Shown: in pieces, positions 21,283 through 40,380 of the stretch
How the letters are laid out: every line of letters begins with the position of its first letter
Numbering within the stretch: the first letter of the stretch is position 1
DNA from: Apostichopus japonicus
Lineage: Eukaryota > Echinodermata > Holothuroidea > Aspidochirotida > Stichopodidae
Assembly (NCBI RefSeq): GCF_037975245.1
Contig: NC_092572.1
Coordinates: 903,501-967,500 of the forward strand
Length of the DNA stretch: 64,000 nucleotides
Direction of reading: 5' to 3'
Position numbers and translations under genes: made by a program
The notes under the pieces: generated by a model
The model's input: only the letters and a program-made list of their open reading frames with translations
Databases searched by the model: none
What the model was told of the DNA's origin: nothing

Positions 21283-22567
21283 TGATTATTCGCACTCCCA
21301 TCTCTAGCAGGATCATCTCCATCCGTGTCTCTGCTAAACCACACAACATGACCATCATCCAGGTCTATGCACCAACGTCGAACCACACCGAGCAAATTTT
21401 CAACTGCAGGGTACTTACTGAGAAACATCTCCAGCATCAGCGCGACCTCTGCCACAACTTCATCGATTTCAAGAAGGCCTTCGACAGATGCCCTTTGGCA
21501 TGTCCTCAGAGAATTCAACATCGAGGAAGGACTCGTTCAAGTCATCCATTCACTGTACAGTCACTATAGCAGTGCAGTTCTTCTGAACAACCAGCTAGGA
21601 GAGTTCTTCCAGACAACTGTGGGTGTTCGACAGGGTTGTCTACTTTCTCCAGTTCTTTTCAACTTATTCCTCGAAAGAATCATGCAGGAAACTCTCCAAG
21701 ACCACCATACCTCTATCTCCATTGGTGGACGGCCAATCTGCAATCTTCGGTTTGCTGATGATATAGACCTGATGGGAGGCAACATTAACGAGCTCCAAGA
21801 CCTCACCAACAAACTTGCTACAACAGCCGGCAAATTTGGCATGGAAATCAGCACAGAGAAATCGAAGATCTTAGTGAACAGCAGGAACAACATCAATGCT
21901 CATATCACTATGAACAACGAGGCTTTAGAGGAAGTATCCAGCTTCAAATACCTGGGAGTGACTTTGAACAAGGATGGCACCTCTGCAAAAGAGATCCAGA
22001 TTCGGATTGCCCCAGCTACAGCAGCAATGACCAGGCTAAATGTGATCTGGAAGAGTAACATCAACTTCTCCACCAAATTCAGGCTCTACAAGTCACTGGT
22101 CGTTTCCACCTTACTCTACGGTTGCGAGGCGTGGACACTTCTGGCTGAAAGCGAGAGGCAAATCCAGGCTTTCGAGACCAAATGCCTGAGAAAACTGCTC
22201 CGCATCCTATACACCGACCGTTAGACCAACGACTATGTTCGGGAAACGGTCGGAGACCTGGTGGGCCCATATGAACCACTCCTGTCAACAGTCAAACGCC
22301 GGAAATTGGCGTGGTTTGGCCACGTCACAAGGCATGACAGCATCTCCAAGGTTATACTCCAGGGCACTGTAGAGGGCGGTCGCAAACGAGGACGTCAGAG
22401 GAGATACTGGTCCGACAACGTGAAGGACTGGACCGGCTTAGACATGCAAGACATGCTCGCTACTGCTGCTAACAGATCTGCATGGAGGACGATGTCAGCT
22501 GCAACCGTTATGTCTCCCCGACGACTTCACAGTCATGGGAGTGAGTGAGGGAGTGAGTGATTATTCG
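21283..22567 (+). mobile_element. RTE-like non-LTR retrotransposon fragment with target-site duplication
   Basis: The 10-bp duplication TGATTATTCG lies at 21283-21292 and 22558-22567. Between them is a 5'-truncated element. A short endonuclease piece (IISIRVSAKPHNMTIIQVYAP) runs directly into the RT at EQIFNC. Then come FIDFKKAFDR (motif A), RQGCLLSPVLFNLF (motif B), FADDIDL (motif C), KYLGV, and a C-terminal LAWFGHVTRHD region. A frameshift near 21485 and a stop at 22224 break it. The 3' end is GTGAGTGAGG-type short repeats. The clade name is by resemblance only. Confidence 0.8.
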
Positions 22568-22999
22568 TGCCTTTTTTGATACTGCTAGTTGTGACTGATT
22601 AATATTCAAGCGGCTGCTAACCCAAGAACGCTTTTAACAAAAGGACCACGTAGACGTCCACGTTGCTTACACGGATTCTTATACTTGCTACAACGCTGCT
22701 GCATAAACATTCTTCTGGTCTATAGATGCATACAAGGTAGAAAGACGAAGAAAACTGCTCAGACTTTTCTTGATAATAAATTCTCCTTTTTAGAAGGTTT
22801 GAAGACGATTATCCGGCTACGACATGTAAAGTACTAAATAGTAAGTATCACTAACTATCGACAGTATTTGATCAGGTGCATATGATGTTATCATAAACTA
22901 GTGGTAAAGCGTATTCTATAGCAGTAATATATTTCCATAAGATAATTATTGCTTATAGCCAGAGTTAAAATTTTAAAACTTTTCATATTTTTTTGGCAG
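22568..22999. other. intron-like spacer before the NACHT exon
   Basis: No coding signal. It ends in TTTTTTTGGCAG, a good acceptor for the exon starting at 23000. Confidence 0.45.
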
Positions 23000-24600
23000 A
23001 AAAAGATAAAAAGCTAGAGAGCCTCGTATCTCTACCCTGTGAGAGCTACAAACACCGCCTGCTCTTGAAACCTTTCCCCGGAACAAGTATATCTCTCAAT
23101 ACTGATACCTTGTATGTGGATTGCAATGTTCCGTTCAATGGGAGAATGACAAGTATCCGAAAAAGACAACTACCAGTAAATTGATGATGAATTAAAACCT
23201 TCTCAAGAACAAGTTTGTGATATTGAAAGCAGATCTTGGATATGGAAAAACAGCATGTTTTCTGCAAGTGTTAAATCAATGGATTCAGGAAAAAGAGAAA
23301 ACGTTTGTTCTAATTTATGTACATCTGAATTACCAAAATTATCAGAAGACTCACTGAATTAATAATGGACGATCTAGCCACAAATTGCGATTTAAAGACC
23401 AAAGATGTCTATACTATTTTGTTAAATGAGCCTGTCATTGTTCTGATCGATGGCTTTAGTGAACTGTATTTAGGCGACATTTGTGGTAATGTGTCAGCAT
23501 ATGTTCGAAAACTTCTAAATAGAACATTCCCTCGCCAAACAGAGATTTCAAAGAATAAAGTACATGATGAGAATACCATTCAAAAGGGCCGTAACGAAAT
23601 GCAACAACTTGATGGAGATGGAAGCGAGATTTGTGAAGCCATAGCAATAGCTACTAAACAAATGAGAGTTTGGGTTACACTGCGCCAGACTGATGACATA
23701 TGTTCAAACTGCTGCAAGTCTACGACAATTGAGCTTAGCAATTTTAAAAAGGAAGAAATTACAGAATTATCAAAAAATTTACAACTATCATCGTTGCTGT
23801 AGAGATACCAATCGTGAAAAAGGTGACTCTTGGGTGACAGAACGCAGAAGATACCTTTGAAGGTGAAATCGCTGACATGTTAAAAAAGAGTAATTTCATT
23901 GAGACTTGGGGTTTAGTTGAAAGTGTTCCCGATGCACCTTTATTCTTATCGACAATGTTATATCTGGACGTTGAAAAAGCACAAAAGGTGTGCGTTTGGC
24001 TGGCCATTGGCGTCAAATATTGTCGAATCTACCATATACTCTATGGAAGGTCATTACATGTCATGGCTAAATGTAGAGAAAATCGGCTTTTGTCAGGTGA
24101 GAAAGCAAACAGGGAAGACTTTGCTTAGTGTATTAAATAAGAAGTCTCCACATTCTGTCAACGAATGGAAAAAATTATGGAAAGTGATCTCAAAGGAGTT
24201 ATTTTAACAGGTCTGCTGCACACAAACGAGTATTCATCGAAGGATGCTTTCAGCTAAAAGAACTCTTGTGTTAGTCTTTGTTATCCAGTTCTGAGAGAAT
24301 ATTTTTTAGGACATCGTTTTCTACATGCAGTCAAAGACAAAAAATTTAACAAACATTATATCAAAAAGAATCTTCAAAATAAAGACTTTAAAGATTCATA
24401 AGTGTACATTTGCGGCATTAATAGTGAAGTAGACAAAACACATTTCAAAATGAAAGTCTTTTGACACTAACGAAGAAGGATATGTGGGATGATTATATAA
24501 ATTGCTTTTATGAAGTACAAGGCCCAGAAGTTAGAAAACAACAGTTAACTCTATGGACAAAAACGAGGAGATCACGGTTAAACAGGTAGACTGCAAGTAT
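23000..24600 (+). pseudogene. NACHT-type NTPase (NLR-like), frameshifted
   Basis: The exon is entered in phase 1 after TTGGCAG. It begins EKDKKLESLVSLPCE, then a pre-NACHT region, a Walker A in ADLGYGKTA (about 23232) and a Walker B in VIVLIDGFSE (about 23430). C-terminal helical pieces follow (DMLKKSNFIETWGLVES, VLREYFLGH, then QGPEVRKQ). The frame shifts near 23180, 23230, 23345 and 23800 and repeatedly after 24000, with stops between, so no full protein can be made. In NLR-type proteins NACHT drives nucleotide-dependent oligomerisation in innate immunity. The in-phase Ig exon at 17011-17310 suggests an original Ig-NACHT architecture. No leucine-rich repeats are seen. Confidence 0.72.
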
Positions 24601-24644
24601 CACAAACACAATGTGACGTTCTTCTTTACCTTCTGTAAGTATGT

Positions 24645-25344
24645 TGTTATGTAACCAACCTATTCATCTGCCCTATTACGTAACATATGCTATCATTTCT
24701 CCGAGTCTTCCAATTGTTATACGATCCTAGATGCGCTCACACGTTCTACATAACTGGAACTCGCCAACAAATTGTTTCTGCAGACTTCGTGAATATTCAT
24801 AGCCTACTAGAGCATTCCTTTACACTTGGTATAAAAGCCGCAGACTCCCCATTGAGCGCCCTCTCCATTTTCTCCGTTCGTTCCGTTAAGAGGTTGCATA
24901 CAATGCTCCACATCTCTAATGGTTCCGTGGTTTTAATTCCTGTGCCCGTATTAAACGCAGTATATATTTAACTCCATACTTCTCCATTGTCGGAACTCCA
25001 ACATACTACCCTCTCTAATGGATTATCGTCGCTCTACCTGAACTGTCTCTACATCCAGCCGAACTACTTCAACCCTTCTATAGCAAACCTGGAAACTGTC
25101 CGCCTAGCCACACTAAGGTAACTCCAATCCGGCGAAAGTCAGAAACTCTCCCTCGGCTCTCCTAGGTCCAGAAAGACGTTAAAGGAATTACGAAACTGTA
25201 GTTATTTGTTATGTTCATGTTTATTCTTTGTTCTGCCATGTAAATAGCTTTTTAAATGCTCTAAACTTACTTTCATCCTTATGTTCTCCTTTTTATGTCA
25301 CGAAATCTGTTCTCCACGTTAAGTATGAGAACGGCCACGTAACA
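24645..25344. mobile_element. probable solo LTR of an LTR retrotransposon
   Basis: About 700 bp beginning TGTTATGTAACC and ending CCACGTAACA (5'-TG...CA-3' with short inverted termini TGTTA/TAACA), flanked on both sides by ATGT as a 4-bp target duplication. It is richer in C than its surroundings and contains GGTATAAAAGCC (24828-24839) like an LTR promoter. No internal gag/pol sequence is present. Orientation follows the TATA box, plus strand. Confidence 0.6.
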
Positions 25345-26447
25345 ATGTGAATAGGTATTGTGAAAATCTTACGTGACAAAATTTATAAATACTTGCATAC
25401 TTTTACGATGCACTGTTTTCCTTTCTCAAATTGATCAGATCTGTTATGCTAAAACTATAATAAATTAAATTTTTAAATGTTATTTTAGCAAATATCTACT
25501 TAACCTCGCTTTAGACAACTAACATGTCATGATAATTGTCTGTTTTTTTTTTTGTTTAACCGACGGAGTGACTTTTTATTTATGAGCATTTGATAAACGA
25601 TTTAGTTCGACTCTTTCCATTTTATAGAGGACGGTGTTTCATATTTGTGTTTACCATATGTAAAGATGCTTTGCTAGTCAAGTATATGAACTATATTGTA
25701 ATGATATTTCATAACAAATAACATTGCAAGCTTTGTTAATATCAACCTTAGGGTGTTAATTACATTGCCTTTTAATTCCATATATGGTATACACAAGGGG
25801 CAACGTGGTAATTACATTTTAGAATTTACAACGGTATGGTTGTTTGAGAGACCAAATATTCATAGTAAGATAAGTTTCGATAACGTTAACACTATTTAGA
25901 AGAAAAGTATACATTTACAATTCTGTCTATCTGATTTTCAACAGTACCATCGCGGCATGATAATTTTTGAGGACATACCTGATATATCCCTTTTCGTCCA
26001 TCTACTCATACCGAATGTTAGCGAGTAGTCATGCTTACAAGGGAACTCCAAGAGCGACAAGAAGCTGAAGTTATTCCTTTAGTCATATGAATCGCTAGTA
26101 TGCCCATAGTAACCCTTCAGTAAGTGCCTTTCCTGTTTATTTCATACTAGTTACAGTGACATCACTACCTACTGCAATATGTACGGATTTCACAAATCTT
26201 TCCTAACAGTTTAGTCAATGCTAGTAGCACTATCAAAATGTTTACATGGGATAAGCATCGTGTTTAACAGTATCAATATTTATTAATGAGATTAAGAAGT
26301 TATATGTTTAACAGTGTCTCAATAATATTACAATGGCTACAGTTCTAACACTTCTGTTCCGTTTTAGATTCCACGATTGCGATATGGACACATTTTCTCG
26401 CGACACTATCAAAACGCTAAATCAGGCTACATCACGCTATCAATCGT
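25345..26447. other. intergenic, no gene seen
   Basis: Separates the NACHT pseudogene/LTR from the left flank of unit 2. The homology with window position 1 begins at about 26448 and may extend further left, because the window starts inside the first copy. Confidence 0.45.
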
Positions 26448-27246
26448 GCGTTATGCATTTGCAAACTACTTGTTATCACTTAACATATTATGAACTTAAG
26501 TACGATATAAGATACCAAGTTAAATTATGAAATGAGCATTTCCATGCATCGCTCGTCCTCGACCTTATTGCTTATTCGGTGTTAGGAGCATTATGAAGAA
26601 CTCTAGGTCTCTCAAATCATATCCGTGTTGTTTCTTGTTTCGTCTCCACAGTTGATCGTTCATCCGGGGTTCCTGGAAGAAATTCAACGCAGTGAAACTT
26701 ATAACTTCGATATTGGTCAATGGGAAACAACAGAACAAAGTCAGCAGTCCGACTATACTGCCTATCCCCCAGTCTAGTTATGTGCAAATGAAATAATTAT
26801 GAAGAAATAAAAAAGATTTGGTCATAAGTCATTGATCATGGAGATCGCAACTTGATGCAATGATTTATCATTGTTTTAATACCGACATTTGTTTTTCTCT
26901 AACAAAGTCTGACGCACTTAAGCAAACACAACTTCAAGCAGATATCATTGTACAATGCTACTGTGATCTGAGCTGTGCTATTAGAAACGTATTTTATTTA
27001 ACCTCATATACAACCTCAAGTTGCGTACTGTAGCAAATGCGGTTTAAGCGATAAATATGGTTTTAACATTGTAATAATTTATAGTAGAATCAACTGTAGA
27101 TTATATGTTGACGCAGGAGAGACAGATTGAGGGTTTCAGTTTTCATATCTGCATGAGATTACGTATCGTGTTATGTTAAAAAAATAACAGCGCGCAGATA
27201 ATCGAGAAGCTCCCTTTGTGAAACGTTCACAAACAACATAATATAC
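26448..27246. repeat. left flank of unit 2, homologous to 1-464
   Basis: Close copy of the window start, with about 350 additional bases at 26568-26918. Confidence 0.65.
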
Positions 27247-30200
27247 AACCTGGTCACTACAAATTAGTCTTTGTTCACAATTTTCACTACCATTTATAAT
27301 CGGAGCCGAAGGACAGATAACATTACAGATACAGAAGTTGGTCTTACTCTGATCTCATTAAAACCGTATATGTAAAAAGACTCGGCCTTTTTGCTAAGAT
27401 CATGTTTATTATTATGTTCCCCTTCTACGGGAATTGTGATACACACTAACGGTGATCACACAGTCTCGATGCAAGGGGACTGGGGTTGAGAGCGGATCAG
27501 TCGATCGGTTGTTTTGTTTTACGTGCCCAGGTTCTTACCCGGTGACTTTTCTTAAAAAGTATATGTAAATACACGGTTATGATTCCCGATAACAAACAAT
27601 GCTATCGCCTTTCGTTTTCTTCCATAATCCTGGTTCCTGTTTCTATTAAGTACAATAGAAACATTCATAAAGAGCAGGCATTATATAAAGCGTAACAGCG
27701 TCACCTTATTGATGGCAAACATTGAGCTTTTGACGAGTTGGAAACAAAGGGAAACAGCGCGATTAAGAGAATGAAAATGACTTACATCATTTGGCATAAG
27801 ATTACTTTTTCAAACTTGAACTTTTTTGGTAGCATGCTTAGGTAGAGTAATAAGACTGAGTACAAAAAAGAGACAAACAAGAAGTAGCATTAATAACAGA
27901 CGTGGAATAAGGAGCCAACGTCATTTTTCGTTAAGCTGTCAAATTGATAATTCATTGCATAGCAGCATTGCTGTTCTTTAACTGCTATAATTTAATGGAA
28001 CTTTCAAAATAGCTCAAATTAGCTATGGGATTAATTTGGTTGGGATGTGCTATGGAAGTTCAAAGTTTCCTCTGGAAGTTATGTATGTTTTTCCATCAAA
28101 TAATAACGTTCGCCAAAGCGTATGTTTCACAATCAATTTCATTGTAATTTAAGGCACCCAAAATATAGCGATTGTAGATTATTAGCTGGGGGCGAGTAAA
28201 ATATTCGTACTTATAGATTTAAAAATTGTTGGAGAAAGGATATAAACGTGGGCAGTCTCTTATTTCATGCACTCTCACGTTGTTTGACGTCAATAACTAA
28301 TATTACCGTGAATAGCGATTAATTATTTGTTAATGTTATGCAGTATACATAACATAAAAATATATGTTGTTTACTCTTTTGGTGCAATTGTAAGTGTACA
28401 ATGGTTGATGGTAGGTACATAGCATAAAGAACGCAAGAGGAACGTGTTCTTAATTGTCAATTGACTCTTGTAATGGATTGCTTCCTCTATTGTTGTCCTG
28501 GTTAGAGTCACCGTTAATGTTACACGAAGCATATTATAATTAAGTCACACGATGTTAGTATTTAGCAGGCTGTCTGATCATCCTTGCACAGAGAAAATAG
28601 AATGCTTTTAATTCTCAGTCGACTATTTTAATGGACTTGCGCCCTCCATTTTCATTCTGTTTTGGTGTTAACATTAACGTTACACTAAGCTATAGGGTAA
28701 TTAACACACATGTGTAAGTATTCAGCAGGGTGTTGTGGGTGATAATCGATCCAATACAATATTCGACATGTTGAACGGATTATCTGAAATTTTCTCTTTA
28801 TCAACAAATATTTGTTTCAAATTGTATATTTATGTTAAAGGTAACACAATCCTACACAGATGAATACGTTAATAATTAATGGGTGATTAATTTTTGGATA
28901 TCAAATCGGAATCGTTGACTTAACACAGTCATATCAATGCGTCATACTAAACTGAAGTCTAATGCTGTAAGAGAGGGTGTAGATTTTGTTAAGAGTTGTT
29001 CATAAATATCTTCATTTCAGTTTTATATTGAAGTTATAATATCCGAGTACTGATTGTTCTAACATTAGCATTTTACCGTAGTCTACTCTTTTGCAGGTTC
29101 TTGCTTCTTTGCAATGGGAATATTTAATATTCTTTTCAGTTGGATTATATCCTATGTGGAAAGTTCTGTCTTTTCAATTTATGTCACGCAGAATGTTTTC
29201 ATTTCTTGTTTCTATACTAATAGTTTGACAACTTTGTTTTTAGTTTCTTTTTGTTCGTGTTTCGTTGAAATTTGGTTAAATTCTAAGATGACTAGACTCC
29301 TGAATAACATGTTCATACGTGAGAGGCAGGGAGAGGCGAAAGAACCGGATGCATTTAATTGATAAAGGAATAAATAAAATGATGTAATACGTTAAGCAGG
29401 TAAATATTATTCGTATTGACAGCGCATTGTGATAACTCTAAACGCTAAATAAATGGGGAGGTTGGTAGAATACATTTAGCTAGGGAAAGAACTACTTTTC
29501 ATTAGGTCATATTTATCATTTATAAATTCTCTTTTCTAAGAAGAATGACTTCTTAATATCAAACATGACCATATTGATGATGATCTTGACATATTATTTC
29601 TATGCAGTTATCTTTCCAGACGGACAAACCTCGCCTTTTAGCCGTAATGGTTACTCAACCAACAAAAACAAAAAACTTTATCATCGATGTCAGAAAGACT
29701 ATGTTATATCCAGTCCTGTAGCAATCCAACTTGCTTGGTAGATATAATGGGTCATTACCTACGACCAGTTTTGACACTTCCCTACTTTATGTGCCCGGTT
29801 ACGTTGGCGTGTGTACAGGGGACTGGTCTCAACAGTTTGACGAATCCGGATATTCTCAAAGAGGAAGACATATATTTTAATAGAGATATAGAGGTGTAGG
29901 AAGGGGTGGGAATGCTTTGAGATACGATGAGATGAGTAAAGTGGGACAGGGATCTTTGTTATGTGTTTAATCTTTCATTTCTGTTATAACAGCTATGAAT
30001 GGAAACAAACTCGTTTGTATATACGACCGAAATTACAACAATGTTAAGTGACAACAAATGACAAATGTTAGGATCACGTGATTTATGTTCGGTTGTTAAC
30101 AATTTATCGATAAGTGTTTAATATCTTTCACTTTCCTTTTAACCTTGTTATATATTCAATAACGACGTGTGCTATTTTAACCTTACCGTGAGCTATTTCC

Positions 30201-31940
30201 TTGTAGAATACATCATACGTGTACTATGTGATATTACTAGTATGTGTCAGTCCATTTAGCCTTTGTAGGCAGTTAGGAGGAACTCTCTTCCAAAAGGGAA
30301 AAAGAATATGAAAAACTACACAAACTTAGTACTGAAAACTAAATAAAGTGTAAACTAAATATGAATTATTGTTTAATCAAGAAAGTTACTAAATACATAA
30401 TGTAAGGCAAATTCATTTATTTAAAGATCGTGAACCTATAGTACAGCAATGGTACTCATATGTTATTCGTGTTCTGATTGTCATACAGGGGCAATACTGA
30501 ATAATCGGGCAATCGGGCAGTTCCCAAGAGTCCAGAAAAATAGGGCCCAATGACTGTTTGTTTCAGTGTGGCCTATATCTCTGTCAGTCTTTCCCTGTTG
30601 TCATGTCTGCCGAGAGGGTTCAGGGGATACAGCGGTCTGGTCCTGGTTGAGATTATAGGTCCAAGAAAATAAAGAACAACATAAGGAAAGATAAAAAGGA
30701 ATCCAATTACGCAATTGTATCGTAACCTGGAAATTATATATGGAGGAGGCTAACAATGTAATACGTTATTGAATTAACTAGTTGGTCAATTAGATAGTGT
30801 TGTAAATCTATTCATTTTGAACAAAATTGCACAATGATCTACTAGAAGACGCACACAGAAAGGTATTCGTTAATTCATCATTACATTTTCCTTTATCTTT
30901 GAATGTGATCTAAGCTTGATGAATGGAAGAGAAATTGTGCTCTTGTTACCAGAAAATCAGGGTAAATTACGGTAGCCACCCAAAACGATATGCAATGTAC
31001 ACGGCAGATAGCGTAGAGAAATGTATAACATACAAGTATGTTACTGTTTATAATAATTACAGACTGAGTCTGACTTTTCGGCATCTATCGAAGGGATACA
31101 TCTACTACACTAGCTTTGGCAAGAAAATATGAAGATAAAATTTATCGAATAAGAAAGTTATGAGTTAATGTGTAAATTATATATTGAGGAAATTAGTGAA
31201 AAGTTAACCACAGTAGAGTTGTTTCGTTCTACAGCTTTCAACTGACTGCCTCTGTCAATGTTATCTATATAAATATATCATAAACATTTGAGGTTGTTGA
31301 TTTCTAGAGAATGAAGAAAGAGTACTTGAATTTTATGTCTACTAGCCTTGTCAAGACGTCAATAAAAACATTACAGAATAAAGACGATCACATCATACAT
31401 ACTTATTGTAACCATAGAGAACAACAAGTTGGCTTCTAAAAAGGAAAACATTCCAATACGTTGATAACCTTATTACGAAACATAGCAGTGACAAAATATG
31501 CGATAAGTGATTAGGTGAAGAAGTGTTAACTAGAAATGGCATGTCATTGGTGAAGTTCAATGATATGTTGAAAAAACCCATGAAAGATCAAAGTTGCATT
31601 TGTTGTCGTTACAAAGTGTTTAAAAGTTATGCTAAACATATACAACATAATTATAATAATAATAATAATATATTACAGAGAGTAAACCAATTGATACCAA
31701 TGAGACACCCAGGTCTACTACCGTGCATGGTAAATATTTAATTGCGGATGTAAACCCTGTTGTAGTATCATGAGATTTCACGGAAGTACTGGTCAATAAT
31801 GACTGACGGTAAGAATATATGTGACACACTGTTCTACTCTATAATATGGTATATGTGTAGGTAACTCCCGTAGCTTCAGGGAATCTTGAGGTTTCGTAGC
31901 GATTACCAATCACCAGTACTAGCACCTAGTCGTACCCAGT

Positions 31941-38956
<7,016 letters not shown>

Positions 38957-39359
38957 CTGTAAGAAACAAGCAAAGAGAGTGTTCGTCTTTGAAGTGCGAG
39001 GAATCAGACTTCCGTCCATGACTACATAATATGAACGGGATGATGACTTGTTGATTTGCATGTAAATGTTACCCTTTAAAATACGAACCCCTTTTACCTT
39101 AAACATGAATTGTTCAGGCTATGTTATCATATGATGTACGAACATCAACAGCTTCTACCTGCGTAAAAATGGACTGTTGTATAAACGAGCCGAAACAAAA
39201 TGGAACTTCCACACCTAAGTGTCTGCGGTTACAACCTGTTCACTTATTTGAATCACAATCATTTCCGCCTCCCCTACCTCAGATGGTGGGTCATACCGCC
39301 ATTAATTTCTTTAAATATCACTACATGTGTTTTGCATGTCAAAACAAGGGACTATAATA

Positions 39360-40380
39360 CGTAAACATTTGTCGAATAAGGCTGTGTCGAATACATCAAC
39401 ATTATCTCTAACGAATAGTAATCCGGTCATTTTAAGCTGAAGTAAAATCTTAGCCCTTTCCTGTTATGTATTTAGATCCTCCTACAAGCAGGAACTCGTG
39501 AAGAAGCCATCATTGGCTTATTTAAGCCACAAGCTGACCGAAGTCAGTCTCTTAGATTCATAGTTTTAACGTCCATGATTATGAATTGTAAATTGTCAAC
39601 AACTCTGTAAATGGACGACATACATTAATCTTGGAGTGACTCGAACTCGGGACCTTATGATTGGAAGGCACCAGCGTCAACCACTGAGCTAACACTCCCT
39701 AAACCTATAAACCCTAAACTTTATTGAAGTATTCATGAAATAACTAATTAAGTAAATGAATGTTATTATTAGATAATAACAAATATGTCGAATAAAGCTT
39801 CATTAACCCTGTCGAATCGAACATATGTGATTTATATATATATATATATAAATACATCCCTATTGGCACTACAAGAAATGCAGACGTCATGTGATATGTA
39901 TTCTACAGTAGGAGGTAAACACATTGACATTGCATAACATTTACATTTAATGTTCGTTATATATACATAAATTCTATATTTGGTTTGACGAATAATCACA
40001 ATAACGGGATGTCGAATTATCTCTACATTGTCCTATTTTGTCTATTTATATTATTCCTGTACTAAAGAAGAATCAATATGGATTGAAAAAAACCCTTTTT
40101 TTTAAATTTTAAATCAACAGTTTGGTGTATGATAGACCAGCGAAAGTAGACAAGAATCACAGTTATGTCGATTAATTACAGTTATGTAAATATTCGATAT
40201 GCAAGTATGTTCTTCGGTGTGTGTCGAATAAAGCAAAGTACGCCATGTCGAAATTTAGTGTCGAAGTTAGCAAACTAGTTATGTCGATTACAGCATACTG
40301 TGTCGAACACTACAAAGAATTAATCCATCGCTCTATTCGTCCTAGTCGATCTACATGTCGAAGTTCACATACCGTAGAGG
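39360..40380. other. TGTCGA-rich region upstream of the TM exon (unit 2)
   Basis: By eye about twelve TGTCGA words in about 1 kb, for example near 39369, 39785, 40009, 40219, 40246, 40260, 40281, 40302 and 40356. A 73-codon frame at 40221-40442 exists only because ATGTCG repeats fall in frame; it is interrupted in unit 1. Confidence 0.55.
39475..39699 (-). repeat. tRNA-derived SINE (unit 2, full length)
   Basis: Read on the minus strand it begins GGGAGTGTTAGCTCAGTGG (tRNA-like head with A box) and has GAGTTCGAGTC (B box), then a body ending in GGATC. The anticodon stem does not pair properly, so it is a SINE and not a tRNA gene. The same element is at 56421-56645. Confidence 0.72.

Noticed and set aside
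24687-24971. 94-codon plus-strand frame
   Set aside because: Lies wholly inside the probable solo LTR and spans its TATA box.
39630-39699. Possible tRNA gene on the minus strand
   Set aside because: A and B boxes are present but the anticodon stem does not pair, and the sequence continues into a repeated SINE body.
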